DNA of 64,000 nt from Myxocyprinus asiaticus. Its lineage: Eukaryota; Chordata; Actinopteri; Cypriniformes; Catostomidae. This document shows, piece by piece, positions 43,978 to 56,160 of this stretch. Numbering within the stretch: position 1 is the stretch's first letter; each line of letters begins with the position of its first letter. The notes under the pieces were generated by a model that worked only from the letters and a program-made list of their open reading frames with translations, had not been told where the DNA came from and ran no database searches. The position numbers were made by a program, and so were the translations under genes. The stretch lies in contig NC_059388.1 in the NCBI RefSeq assembly GCF_019703515.2, positions 4,801,979-4,865,978 on the forward strand, given 5' to 3'.

Positions 43978-44085
43978 CTCCTGCTTCCGCTGGTCTTTCT
44001 TCAGTGTGGCAATCTCGCGGTTGCGGTGGGTCTCTGTGACTCGATTCTTCTCCTGCTGCTCCTTCATTTGTTTCATAAGCCCCAC
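43978..44085 (-). CDS. kif21a: kif21a exon (coiled coil)
   Basis: A 108-bp, 36-codon exon, phase 0 at both ends, encoding [15 protein letters not shown] and [14 protein letters not shown]. The usual family wording is RLMKQMKEEQEK and REIAQLKKDQRK. The acceptor is GCGTTCAG and the donor is CAGGAG|GTGATAC. The following intron is only 94 bp (43884-43977), so this and the next exon are close neighbours. Confidence 0.94.
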
Positions 44086-44226
44086 CTGAACGCAACACAA
44101 TTACCAAAATAAGAATGATTAGTTTGAAGTGTAATAATTAGGTTTAAGAGTTTATTCAAATAACTAAGTAAACACAATCATAATAGCTTTTTCAAACACC
44201 ACTAAATAGCAAACACACGCATGTAC

Positions 44227-44426
44227 CTTGGTTTTCTTCATCTCGGTCACTTCCTGCTGGAGTTTCTTCAGCTGTTTCTCGTACTGTGATTGGTTCTTCA
44301 GCAGGCGAGCGTGCTCTTTCTGTGCTGACTGCATTTTCTGCAGCTCTTTATTCATGGTTTTCAGTTTCTTCTCATATTCAGACTTGATCTTCTTTGCTTT
44401 CTCCTCTGTACATGACTCCACTGAAC
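44227..44426 (-). CDS. kif21a: kif21a exon (coiled coil)
   Basis: A 200-bp exon encoding [19 protein letters not shown], then [20 protein letters not shown] and EMKKTK, a strongly conserved KIF21 coiled coil. The acceptor is TTCACACAG and the donor is CCAAG|GTACATG. It enters in phase 1 and leaves in phase 0. No defects were seen. Confidence 0.95.
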
Positions 44427-44561
44427 CTGTGTGAAGATTTGATCAATTTTGAATGATCAATTTTTGAATGGAATTTGTTTACCTTAATAATTTAATAATT
44501 AGCATAATAATAAAAAAAAAATAAAAAAATTGTCCAAAATATTTTTTTTTATTTTTTATTT

Positions 44562-44986
44562 TTATCCCCTTTTCTCCCAATTTGGAATGCCCAATTCCAA
44601 CTACTTAGTAGGTCCTCACGGTGGTGCGGTTACTCACCTCAATCCAGGTGGCAGAGAACAAGTCTCAGTTGCCTCCGCTTCCGAGACTGTCAATCCATGC
44701 ATCTTATCACGTGGCTCGCTGTTCATGACACTGCGGAGACTCACAGCATGTGGAGACTCGTGCTACTCTCCGCGATCCACGCACAACTTACCATGTGCCC
44801 CCCTGAGAGCGAGAACCCCTAATCACGACCACGAGGAGGTTATCCCATATGACTCTACCCTCCCTAGTATCCAGGCCAATTTGATTGCTTAGGAGACCTG
44901 GCTGGAGTCACTCAGCACGCCCTGGATTCGAACTCGCAACTCCAGGGGTGGTAGTCAGCGTCAATACTCGCTGAGCTACCCAGGCC
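44562..44986 (-). mobile_element. tRNA-derived SINE, complete copy
   Basis: On the minus strand the head reads GCCTGGGTAGCTCAGCGAGT (A box) then GAGTTCGAATCC (B box), a Pol III tRNA-type promoter, followed by about 350 bp of body. The tail is T-rich (44540-44570) in plus-strand view. It is followed 130 bp later by an L2 copy. Confidence 0.88.
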
Positions 44987-45121
44987 CTCAAAATACTTAA
45001 TTTAAATTAAATGTCAGTCGTGCGGTTTCCAAAACACACCACTAGAGGGAAACAGAGATTGCAGCAGGTGCATAGTTCATAGGTCAAATATTTTTTGGTC
45101 TTTTTGCCACTATTTTCAAAA

Positions 45122-48046
45122 ACGATGTCAGACACTGTAATATGCTCTGGTCCCCTCCCTGGCGTCTACTCCCTGATTTTTTGGGGTAGACCTGACCTGC
45201 TAAAGAGAGACGACTCCATCCCTCCAGGGAAGGTGCCGCTCTCCTCTCTAGTAATTTGGCTCATAGTCTTAATAATGATAGTATTTGACTAACTGGGGCC
45301 CAGGTCAGGAAGCAGACAAACTGGTTAATCCGAACGTCTGCTAGCTGCCTTGAGACGTCACATAGATCACATAAACTACAACACATAGAGACTGTATCAC
45401 CTAAATATCACATAGAGACTGTGTCTGTTCCCTGAACTATCAAACACAAAATTCTCACTAAGTCATTTAGAATTTTTTTTTATTAAGGTCAAACTTGAAA
45501 AAAACAAAAAAAACAAACAAAAAAATCATTTTGAAGATAAACATAATATAAAGGTACGGCTACTTAACATTAGATCTCTTTTTTTTTTTGGAAATGAAAT
45601 TATTACAGATCATAGTTTGGATGCGCTCTGTTTGACTGAAACCTGCCTTAAACCAGATGAATATATTAGTTTAAATGAATCTACTCCCCCAGGTTATTGT
45701 TATAAACATGAGCCTCGTCTGAAGGGTCAAGGAGGAGGTGTTGCTACAATTTACAGTGAAGTTTTTGGTGATACTCAGAGGACAGGACATAAGTTTAAGT
45801 TTTTTGAACTAAAAATGCTTAATATGACACCATCAGATATAAATAAGTCTACAGTATATAGATCACCGGGGCCTTACTCTGGTTTCCTTGGTGAATTTGC
45901 TAATTTTCTATCTGATCTAGTAGTTAATGTACTGTAGATAGAGCTTTAATTGTTTGTGACTTCAACATTCACATAGATAATGAAAATGACACATTGGGAT
46001 TAGCATTTATCGATATTCCCAACTATCTTTGAGTCAGACAAAATGTGACAGGACCAACTTATTGCCATAATCATATTTATGATTATCATATTTATCAGAC
46101 CACTACCACTTTGTATGTGTAAACGAGGAATTGTCAAATCAAACAAAAGTGAAGTATGGAGTGCCACAGGGATCAGTTTTAGGACCTCTGCTTTTCTCCT
46201 TATACATGCTTCCCCTGGGAGATATTATCAGGAATCATGTAATTCCATAAAAAACAGTTTCCACAATTATGCCGACGATACCCAACTTTATATTTCTTCT
46301 AAACCCAACGAAAATTCACAATTCTCCAAATTAGCAGTGTGTATCAGTGAAATAAAAGATTGGATGGTCAGAAATTTCCTTCTACTCAATTCCGACAAAA
46401 CAGAGGTCCTAACGATTGGACCAAAAACCTCTAAAAATTAGCTGCTAAAATATAATTTTACTCAATGATGTACTGTTACGTCATCTTCTTACGTTAGGTT
46501 ATATTTGATACAAATCTCTCCTTTGTAGAACAACATTCTTCTACCTGAGAAATATTGCTAAATTACGACACATGCTCTCTGTTGCTGAGGACGAAAAATG
46601 TATTCATGTGTTCATGACCTCAAGACTAGATTATTGTAATGCATTACTGGGAGGATGTCCAGCAAGTTCAATAAATAAACTTCAACTGATTCAAAATGCA
46701 GCTGCCAGAGTGCTGACTAGAACCAATTTTATCATTGTTACACTGGCTACCTAATTTCGTATTAATTTTAAAATTCTGTTACCTACATACAAAGCTTTGA
46801 ATGGTCTAGCTCCACAGTACTTAAGTGACCTTCTGACACGCTTTATTCCTTCACGTTCATTTTGATCACAAAATTCTGGCTTGTTAATAATTCCAAGAAT
46901 ATCAAAATCCACAAAAGGAGGTAGTTCCTCTTCATACTTGGCTCCTAAACTATGGAATAGTCTCCCTAACACTGTTTAGGATGCAGAAACACTCACTCAA
47001 TTTGAGTCTAGACTAAAGCTTCTTCTATTTAGCCAGGCATACACCTAATCTGCCGGAACCAGAAACATCCATCATGACCTATAACTGTGCATAAAATTGA
47101 ATGGCATCTACACTAATATTATTCTATTTGTTTCCATGTCTCAACCTCGGGATTCATATCCCAAGATTACCATAGCCTGCCAGATCCAGCTCCATTCCTG
47201 CTTTGTGTCAGACTCCACTGCTACGTGTTGCTGAGAGATGACGACAAACTACAGCCGGTGCTAGCCAGACATCACTTCAGTCTTTTGACTTCAGAGGATC
47301 AACTGATGCCAACTACAACTGTAAGACATCAGATACTTCATATGCCACTGCCTGAACCTTGGATATAGGATGGACCCCACCAAACCTCACCGAAATCACC
47401 TGCAGGTTGAACTGCGATGCACCTCATTAATCTCTGCCTGCATCACTTTTGTCTATTGATGGACTACACTCTTGAAATGGAATACATAGATTATAATTTA
47501 ATTGCCAAAAAAAGCCTTCATCAGCCAACTAACAAAGGACAATGCATCTATGTAAACTTCTGCAGTTAATACAGGATGGACTTCAAAGACATTAGTCATT
47601 AATCTTAAAGTTCATAATTAATCTTTTATTTTTATTTTTAAAACACTGGACCTTAACGCTTACAACCATGACTTGCACTGCACACAAATAACTAAAATTG
47701 GCATTATATTCATGATGTTTAGCCAGAGGGGAACTGGCCCCCACAGTGAGCCTGGTTTCTCCCAAGGTTATTTTTCTCCATTAACCAACAATTTATGGAG
47801 TTTTGTGTTCCTTGCCACAGTCGCTTTAGCTTGCCCACAGGGGTTCTAAATAAAATTATTCTATAATTATTTAATTTCTATACACATTTTACAATCATAT
47901 TTAATCAAACTACACAATGATCACTGTAAGACATTATAGATATTACAGTTTCATTTTTTGTTTTTGTTAATGCATGATATCCTGTAAAGCTGCTTTAAAA
48001 CGATGTGTGTTGTGAAAAGCGCTATACAAATAAAAATGACTGGACT
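45122..48046 (+). mobile_element. Second L2 copy, internally deleted
   Basis: Same family as 34500-40013. It has the ORF1 end (GRPDLLKRDDSIPPG, 45180), endonuclease (45617-45937, DALCLTETCLKPDEYISLNE), a jump to RT (46120-46440, with [16 protein letters not shown]), the 46572-46754 segment, and the same tail GCTATACAAATAAAAATGAC at 48022-48041. Most of the endonuclease-RT middle is deleted. It lies in the intron between the exons at 44426 and 48328. Confidence 0.88.
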
Positions 48047-48327
48047 ATTTATTAACAAAATAATAGTTGAGAAAACAAATTATGGGGGAAAAAAGGGGTG
48101 AATGGGTTCAGGACATTTCACAGGTCAAATTCAAACTCAAAATAGCCACTGACTAAAATGCAGCATAGTCTAGTCTAGACTAGTATAGTATAGTATATTA
48201 TAGTACATTGCATTGTTTTAATTAGAAGGTCCTTATTTTCTTCCAAAATGTTACATGCTTTTTGCCATTTAAAATGCTAATAAATGTATCCATCCATGTT
48301 TGTGTGTGTTGTGAGTGTGTGTTTTAC

Positions 48328-48516
48328 CCATGTTGTGCAGCACACAGTCTCTCTCCAGCTGTGTGTCTTTGATTTTGCTTTGCAGCATCATGAGTTTGTG
48401 TTCGTACTGTTGTTTGAGCGTGTGCAGGCGTCTCTGACTGTTCTCCAGCTCATCGATCAGTCGCTGTTTGATGGCGATCTCACACGTGATGTTAGCCAGA
48501 TCAGCCTGGAAGTCTT
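48328..48516 (-). CDS. kif21a: kif21a exon (coiled coil)
   Basis: A 189-bp exon with [17 protein letters not shown] and LIDELENSQ followed by [16 protein letters not shown], nearly identical to the KIF21A coiled coil. The acceptor is GTATACAG and the donor is ATGG|GTAAAAC; phase 1 in and out. The heptad pattern fits dimerising stalk. The same bases also give an open frame on the plus strand, which is a shadow. L2 and SINE copies lie in the introns on either side. Confidence 0.95.
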
Positions 48517-48662
48517 CTGTATACAAATATACACACAAGTGAATGACATGGTTAATTAATCAAGCTCCTGACATAACTAAAATCTAATTTAAAAACAATA
48601 GAATGTAAAAGACCACATGAAATCAAAACCCTATTTACTTTCTTTTTCTTTTCTTAATTTCT

Positions 48663-49102
48663 TTTTTTATTTCCTCCCATATTCTCCCCAATTTGGAAGG
48701 CCCAATTCCCAATGCGCTCTAAGTCCTCGTGGTGGTATTGTGACTCACCTCAATCCGGTTGGCGAAGGACGAATCTCAGTTGCCTCCGCGTCCGAGACTG
48801 TCAATCTGCGCATCTTATCACGTGGCTTGTTGAGTGCATTACCGTGAAGATGTAGCACCTGTGGAGGCTTCACGCTATTCTCCACGGCATCCACGCACAA
48901 CTCACCACGCGCCCCACCGTGAGCGAGAACCACACATTATAGCGACCACAAGGAGGTTACCCCATGTGACTCTACCCTCCCTAGCAACCAGGCCAGTTTA
49001 GTTGCTTAGGAGACCTGGCTGGAGTCACTCAGCACACCCTGGATTTGAAATCGCGACTCCAGGGGTGGTAGTCTTTACACCCTGAGCTACCCAGGCGCCC
49101 TT
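48663..49102 (-). mobile_element. tRNA-derived SINE, complete copy
   Basis: Same family as 44562-44986. The tRNA-like head is at 49035-49100 on the minus strand (GGTAGCTCAGG, GAGTCGCGATTTCAAATCC). It is directly followed by an L2 tail, as in the other copy. Confidence 0.85.
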
Positions 49103-49129
49103 CCCTGTTTACTTTCTTAATCCATGTCC

Positions 49130-49856
49130 TGGTCTTGTTGTGCAAGATTCATCAGTGAAAGTTATTTGAAAGTCGCATCTGGCATATTCTGAAACTTGGA
49201 CTTAAGATGACTCCACCGGAAATTAATCTGCCACAAGTTTACAGTCAAACTGCAGTGCACCTTACTGAGCTCTGCCTGCATCACCTTCATCAAAAGGTGG
49301 ACTACACTCTTAAAATGGAATACGTAGATAATAAATTAATTGCAGCCTTCATCAAGCCAAATAACAAAAGACAATGCATCTGTTAATTACGTAAATTCTA
49401 AGAATTTAGTCATTAATCTTACAGTTTATACAAAAGCTTTTTGTTTAAACACTGGCCCCTAACACTTACTTAGTTACTAATTTTAAATTTTGACTTGTAC
49501 TACACATAAATAACTAATATTGGCATTATATTCATGCTGTTTAGCCAGAGGGGAACTGGCCCCCACAGTGAGCCTGGTTTCCCTCAAGGTTATTTTTCTC
49601 CATTAACCATCAACTTATGGAGTTTTGTGTTCCTTGCCACAGTCGCCTTAAGTTTGCTCACCGGGGGTCTAAATATAAATACAATTATTTTCTATGATCT
49701 ATTTTAAGGTAAAACATTTTTTTTTATATATATAAAACCGCACTATTATGACTCAAAGACATTACTATATTACATCTTTTTCTGTTAAAGCATAATTTTC
49801 TGTAAAGCTGCTTTGATATGATGTGTTGTAAAAAGCGCTATACAAATAAAAATGAC
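49130..49856 (+). mobile_element. L2 3' fragment
   Basis: The 3' untranslated part of the same L2 family only: ACAATGCATCT, GGGGAACTGGCCCCCACAGT, GTTCCTTGCCACAGTCGCC, tail GCTATACAAATAAAAATGAC. Consistent with 5' truncation on insertion. Confidence 0.85.
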
Positions 49857-50063
49857 GAGTTTTATTGTTGAATATCTTGTTTCACTTGGACACAAGTAAA
49901 ATGGGTTGTGAATGCTGATCTTCATGTTGACTTTAAAAAGTTGAGATTGAAGGTCTTATACTATATGCTAGAAATATTTAATTACCATCAAATGCATTAA
50001 ACCAGATGTAATGAAACAATAAAATCCTTAAAATAATTAATATAAATATAAAGTAAAAAACTA

Positions 50064-51070
50064 GGGATGTCCCTATACAATTTTATTTGAGAAAGACTAT
50101 GAGGACCGATTCTTCATTTTTGGTATTCGCCGATGATGAGTCCAATACCTGTTTTTATTATTTTTTTTTTATTATTGATTTACATCAACAGTTTATTTCA
50201 ATTTCATCATCAAAATGGTGTTTAAATAAATAAATTATTCAAAAACTTTAATCAAATGAAAATATAACTATTTATTTATTAATATTCAACATAATATTGT
50301 ATTGTTTTTATCAAATTAAGTGCTTTTATACAGAACCTCACAGCACAATCCAAAATACAGCACTGGAGTTATATTTTGTCAAATAAAGTGCTGCATAACA
50401 GAGCACAGATGTGAGATATTGCTTAAAATATAATACAATTAATATTGATTTATTGTTATTATTTGAATTGTTAGCAGTAGTACAGTGAATATTACATAAC
50501 TTTACAGCAGTGATATATTTCTTTCATATACCTTTTTCATTTAAATTGTGCTTTTATTTTGACTGAGCTTTTATTTTGAAGTGTTTCTGTGTTATGACGC
50601 CAGCTTTTCCGTCCAGAAAAGTCACTGTGTGACTCAAAGTGATTGTTAAACCACAAACAGCTGCTATTTAATTAAATAAGCATGTACTCTGTATGTGCCT
50701 CGCACTACAAAGTGAATTTGCGTTCTGTTCGCTGTAATCTGCTACAAACAGAGCGCTCAATGCTCATGACAGTGTTTTCCCACTATGATCCAAGGAGGAG
50801 TTTGAAAAAGTATGAGCAGCTGACGTCGGCACAACACTGTATCCACACATTCACAAGTGTTCACATTTGAAGCTCGCCGCATCTGCAAACTATATATTTA
50901 TCTCATTAAATCGCAGCTTTTGCAGTTAAATAATGTCAATAGGACATAACGAAATAACATTCGTATGCCAAATGGTATCGGTTTTTGTATCGGAGCATTT
51001 TTACGAGCACGGGTACATGAGCACGGTATCGGACCCGATCTGATACCAGTATCGGTGTCAGGACATCCAT
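50064..51070. mobile_element. hAT-like nonautonomous element
   Basis: Begins TAGGGATGTCCCTATAC and ends ATCGGTGTCAGGACATCCA, imperfect inverted ends typical of a fish hAT-type MITE. The interior is AT-rich. No transposase. Target duplications are not clear. Confidence 0.6.
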
Positions 51071-51079
51071 ATAAAATAA

Positions 51080-51680
51080 AATTAGTATACCGTAAGTAAT
51101 AAGTAAAAAACTTTAAATCATACCTTAATAAAACCTTAAACATATAAAAATAATTTATCTAAATTTACAAACTAGTTTGTCAATAAAATATTTGACAAAG
51201 GTTATAAATCTTATTTGTCACAAATATTCCACTTCCATTAAATGCATAAATAGTAATACATTAAATATTACACAAATAATAAAAAATATTGTATTTATTA
51301 TTTTCCATTAAAGTTAAAAACAAATATAAAATCAGATCTTAATAAAACCTTAAACACATGAAAATAATCAAAATCTAAAATTGAAATAAGTGTAGAAGTC
51401 AATAAAATATTTGAAAAAGGTTACAGATTTTATATGCAACATATGTTCATCTTCTATTAAATGCATTAAACCTTTAAAATCTTTAAAATAATAAAAATGT
51501 AATATTATAATATATATATTTTACATTAAAGTAACAAAATAAATATTAAATCAGACCTTAATAAAACCTTTTACACGTTAAAAAAACCTTGAAATTACAA
51601 TGTTTAAGACAAAATTTACAGATCCGATCTGCCACATATATTCCACTTCCATTTAAAATAAATAAAATCAGATCTTAATA
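51080..51680. repeat. Diverged AT-rich tandem repeat, about 220-bp period
   Basis: Three diverged units sharing AATAAAATATTTG, AAAGGTTA, ATTCCACTTCCATTAAATGC and CTTAATAAAACCTTAAACA (at about 51182, 51400 and 51600). A weaker relative lies at 49930-50030. Confidence 0.65.
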
Positions 51681-51699
51681 AAGAGTTTGTTTGTTATAC

Positions 51700-51796
51700 C
51701 TTTCTCCTCCAGCTCAGAGTCAGACTCATTGGAGCTGTCCACCTCTATCTCATCCTCCCCCTCTGCCTCCTCTTCTTCATCTTGATCACTGCCGTC
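51700..51796 (-). CDS. kif21a: kif21a exon (acidic segment)
   Basis: A 97-bp exon encoding a run of acidic residues followed by SSNESDSELEEK, matching the SSDESDSES-type end of the KIF21A acidic region. The acceptor is TTTTTGCAG and the donor is AAAG|GTATAAC. It enters in phase 0 and leaves in phase 1, compatible with the neighbouring exons. It is flanked on its low side by diverged AT-rich tandem repeats. Confidence 0.88.
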
Positions 51797-51927
51797 CTGC
51801 AAAAATAGCAACAAATAAACATTTCAAGACTGCAGTTAAACTAGCCAACATATTCTCTAAAATATAAAACAATTTAAAACATCCAATCATTTTTGATAGA
51901 CAAAAGAATCAGTTTCTGTAAACGTAC

Positions 51928-52000
51928 TGCATCTGGCTCCTCATTGACTCTCTCATAAGGCTCTTTGTCCTGCTCATTATCTGGCCCCTCCTCAATGACA
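51928..52000 (-). CDS. kif21a: kif21a exon (acidic stalk segment)
   Basis: A 73-bp exon encoding 24 residues rich in Glu/Asp (SVIEEGPDNEQDKEP...). It occupies the position of the low-complexity acidic stretch that follows the KKKR segment in KIF21A. The acceptor is ATCATGCAG above 52000 and the donor is GCA|GTACGT. It enters in phase 2 and leaves in phase 0, matching both neighbours. The sequence is weakly conserved, so the assignment rests on phase, position and composition. Confidence 0.8.
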
Positions 52001-52145
52001 CTGCATGATTTACATGAAATATGCTTAGAGTAAAAGACCACAGAAGCAAGAATTATGACAAACTTGAAAAGGGAAAGCCTTAGTCCAGGGAATAACTTAA
52101 AGAGCCCATGAAATGGATTGAAAATTAGATTTTTTTCACTGTTTA

Positions 52146-52640
52146 TTAGGGGTCAAGCACTGAAAGTGCGTAAACACCAATTGTATTTGTTAGTGTTCTT
52201 CTTCTTCTTCTTCCACCATTGAGTCTATGGCAGTGGAATAGAGGCCAAAGCATTGCGAAGATACAGCCTCACTTCCATTTTGCCGTGCTCGCCATCGAAT
52301 TCGTTTAAGTTTTATTCGAGAACAGTTTGGTCTATCAAAAAGCTTTTAATATATTTTGGTTTCCAGTGTCCCTAGATCATACACGACAACTTTCGTGTAA
52401 ATTGGACATACGGTCTAGGAGGAGTTCGAAAAAGTATGTTTTTCATAAAATTCAAAATGGCGGAAAATCCAGTCGAATTATGATTCTAGGCCTTATGGTT
52501 CAAAAGTTATAATCATAAACTTTGAACAGTTGGTGGTGCTAAAGGGTTGGTTTGGTCAGTTATAGTTCATAGTGTCCTCTATCATACAATGGTGTGTTTG
52601 GCTCCGTAATTGCTGCTTGCAGCTATATTCCTATTGGAAA
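52146..52640. repeat. Dispersed fish repeat of unknown class
   Basis: GGGGTCAAGCACTGAAAGTG at the left, a TTC/CTT run, TAGGAGGAGTTCGAAAAAGT and AATTGCTGCTTGCAGCTATA at the right. I know this pattern as a high-copy teleost repeat but cannot name its family. The 61-codon frame inside (52327-52512) is part of the repeat. Confidence 0.5.
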
Positions 52641-53186
52641 AGTTAGTTGAGGCGAATGTTATATCGTTTTAAAATAGTCCATAGCCATTCTCTTTCTAGA
52701 GGCATTTAACTGAACAAAATTGTATATGCCCCTGAGTGCAAGATGTGTCATCAGTATTTTTGTCCAAGAGAAAGACTACATTTTAAATGCATATATCTGC
52801 TAAAAGTTTATTTGGCCAACTTTTAGTAGTACTCGCATTTACATATCCTCAAAAAGACATACATGGACTAAAAGCCACAAAACTATAACTAATTTTGAAT
52901 TCATGGGATCTTTAAAACACTAATCACAGAACTAGACTACATCCAACATAAATAAATGATTGATTAAATCATTCAATGTTAGTGAATCAACTGAGATCAT
53001 TATATTGTTAAACTCTGAAGCAAAAAAAAAAAAACAAAACAAAAAAAAAAAAACACCATGAATTGGAGCTGATCAGATATATTACTATCAGAATACCTTC
53101 ATAAAACCCACATTTATAGTAAACAAACATAGTATAGTATAGTTATATTTATAGTAATTATATGTATATAGTATATATGTTATATG

Positions 53187-53530
53187 CTAAATAAATAAAA
53201 TAAATGATGAAATGAAGACTCTAGTCCATTGAACCACTGAAGTTATGTTATGATGTGACAGTGTTATCTTATTATGTGATGGTGTTATCTTGTTGGAATA
53301 ATGAGGGATGACATTGGGTTGGATTTTCCATGCCATTGTGACTACAGTTAGTGGAGCAACAGCATTTAGTGACATTTTCCAACCTGACATTCTCCAGATT
53401 CTCATGAGCACCTCCATCCAGCTGCTGGAGTCTTCAGGAGTGAAGTGTTTGGGTGGAGGTGAGGTGAAGGTGAGAAAAACCACAGTGCCAAAGATAATGG
53501 CATAGAAGGACAGGTGAGGAAGAGGCTAGT
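53187..53530 (-). other. Unrecognised open frame, possible exon or gene fragment
   Basis: The minus strand is open for about 110 codons with good codon structure (SPPPKHFTPEDSSSWMEVLM, IWRMSGWKMSLNAVAPLTVV) preceded by a hydrophobic FYAIIFGTVVFLTF-like stretch. The opposite strand is also open. Composition is far less AT-rich than the surroundings. It is not part of KIF21 as I know it and I cannot name it. It could be a fragment of a membrane protein gene or an unknown transposon. Confidence 0.3.
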
Positions 53531-53864
53531 CTTAATTTACACATTTAAGTCTTCAAAATTCATGTACATTACTGGTTCCGGAAGTAAAAATCCCATTTAT
53601 TTATTTCCTTAATGAACAAACCTTTTCCAGACAAACCATGAGCACGGAGGTTATTAAATGGTGGTATTAGACTTCATTAATTTAAAAAAAATAATGCTTA
53701 ATCTCAGAATTTCCAGTGAAGAATTACACTACCCATAATCCTGAAGAGAGATCCACCAATCAGAGAAGTTGCTGTTACCATGGAATTGCACATCGCATCA
53801 AAAGAGCTCAGTAATGACCGCCCACTAACATGAATCATTGCAAATGATGTAATCAAGTCCATAC

Positions 53865-55269
53865 TAGAGCCCAGCCGATATGGGATTTTTCAGACCGATA
53901 CGGAGACCGATTTTAGAGGGGGAAAATTCACAGATTAACGATATGGTGGCCGATATAGTTCGTTTTTTAGCTGGAATGAAAACAGACCTTTTCTATGTGG
54001 ACTGTGCACCAATTTTGCACCGATATGACTACTCAGAAGGCTGCTTTCTTAAACAAATATTTTTATCAAAGAATATTTGACATTATTATTATACATTGTC
54101 AACAAATTCTACAAATGAACAATGAGAAAATAAAGAATAAATAAAAATTCCAGTAAATAGCTAAATAAACATTAGTACTGTATGTTCAGTATCAGTCAGT
54201 TGCTGACCATTTAAATAAAGAATAAATTAAAATTATAGCTAAATAAAAATCAGTACTGTATGTTTAGTATCAATCAATGGCTGACCATTTAAATAAAGAA
54301 TAAATTTAAATAAAATAAATAGCTAAATAAACATCAGTAGTACCGTTTAGTATAGTCAAATGCTGACTATTTTAATACTGCCAGTCAATTAGGGGCAGGT
54401 TGTAAAACAAGAAGCATTTACACCTACCAAGTCAAGAGATAAACAGCAGCAGCTGTGTTACACCGTATTCTGCTATACAAGTTCAGGGGAAACTTTAAAT
54501 GGTGGAAAAACAGACTTTAAATATTACATTTTGTAAATGCATGACTGGAATTGTTCGGCTGAAGGGGGTACCAAACTGCGAATTCTGAACAAAACAGTTT
54601 GGTGAATACATGTTTACACATTCGCCACCCCTAAGCTGACAAGCAATGAAAGAAGCTACGTGGTTAGCTAGTTAGCCATAAGCTTGTTTTCACAGAGAGT
54701 AAAAGATGGACTTTATTTACTTTCTAGCATTGAGTCTCACCAACTAGGTAACAACGTAGCATGAAATCAACAGACACAATCCACCACCACACCATTGTCT
54801 GCTGAGCTGCAAAAAGATGCTCTTATGTTTACCTTTCAATCTGCTACGTTACTGACTGCACTGACAAACTATAGCTGGCTAACAGCAAACAGATGTGATA
54901 AACACGAGTGACATGGTTGTCAGGAACAGGGTTAACGTTATATTACTTATATTGAAAAGGGAAAATGATGGGGTCATTGTTTATTAACTTTCCAGTATGT
55001 ATTTCACAAACTAGTAAGCAACTTACCGTGAAGACACCGCTTAACTCCGCACCATCTATAGAACCACCGTCAGCTCAGCTCTGTAAACAATGGAGTCGGA
55101 GCTCGCTCTGCTGGACAACCTAAGTTATGACACCAATTCTAAATCACCCCAAACACTGTTGTCTGTATTATATGAACTGAAAAAAAAAAGTTTTCATATC
55201 TGCGCATATCGGAAAACATATTCACGATACCGATATATCTGTGAAAGGATAATAAATCGGTCGGCCCTA
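53865..55269. mobile_element. hAT-like nonautonomous element with 8-bp target duplication
   Basis: 1405 bp, beginning TAGAGCCCAGCCGATAT and ending ATCGGTCGGCCCTA. Flanks GTCCATAC (53857-53864) and GTCCGTAC (55270-55277) form an 8-bp duplication with one mismatch, as in hAT elements. It contains three tandem AT-rich units (about 54120-54350; AATAAAGAATAAAT, CAGTACTGTATGTT). No transposase. Confidence 0.8.
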
Positions 55270-55277
55270 GTCCGTAC

Positions 55278-56160
55278 ACTCTCAAACTACTTGCATATGT
55301 ACATACACGTCTTTTTGTCAGATTTTCAAATCCGATATTTTTGTCCAATTGTTTTGCTTCAAATGAAAGTTTATAATGTTGCAATTCATCTTGGATTAGG
55401 TTGGTTTGATGCAAGATTAAGAACTCTCTATCAAAGAATTTTCTGAAATGCATATGGATAAAATGAATGGGAAAATCACTTTAGAACCAATGTCGCTGAA
55501 AAAGTAGGTGGTAACTGTTGTGCTCTATTGAAACTAAACTGCACAAATGACACGTTAAGAAATCGTCAGGGTTATGGCATCACAACCATAAGCTTATTAA
55601 CATATGACTGCTTACAATTACATATAAACATCTATTCAGTGTTCAGCAATTTAACCTGACCCGATGAACTACACTGTAAACTACACAAAAATAGTTAAAA
55701 CAAAATTATAATAATAAAATAAATTATAAACTAAAAAATAAAATCAAACATTCATCAATAAAAAAACTCAAAATAAATATGTTAATAAAAAAATTATAAA
55801 TAAAAAAAAAGACATACATACACACACACATACATACTGTATGTACATTAAAGTTCATGTTTCCCCCCGCCCCCACCCCCCTTGTGATTTTGGGGTGAAA
55901 TGTAACTTGAATAAATTTTTTGAGATTCACACAAGACACCTTGACTAACATTATAAGAAACAAAATAAAACAATTATATCCTCTTGGGAACAACTCATCA
56001 CAATAATTACCAGTTAAGAATTATAGAAATGTAACAATATACCCCACATAATTATGTCCTAAATCTGGGAGAACAGAAAATTCCAGACACACCCTCCATT
56101 GTCCAGGAAAAGCAGGAATCTGAGTTTCCTGTTCCTCAACTACACGGTTAAGTAGCTTAC
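55278..56160. other. kif21a intron, AT-rich
   Basis: Unrecognised intron. It includes A-rich and CA-like low-complexity sequence at 55700-55850 and a C-run at about 55863-55881. The two overlapping open frames at 55090-55453 show no known motif. Confidence 0.55.

Noticed and set aside
44922..44986. tRNA gene on the minus strand
   Set aside because: A and B boxes are present but the cloverleaf is not complete and the sequence is the head of a repeated SINE.
48284..48559. Plus-strand 91-codon frame
   Set aside because: Antisense to the well-supported kif21a exon 48328-48516.
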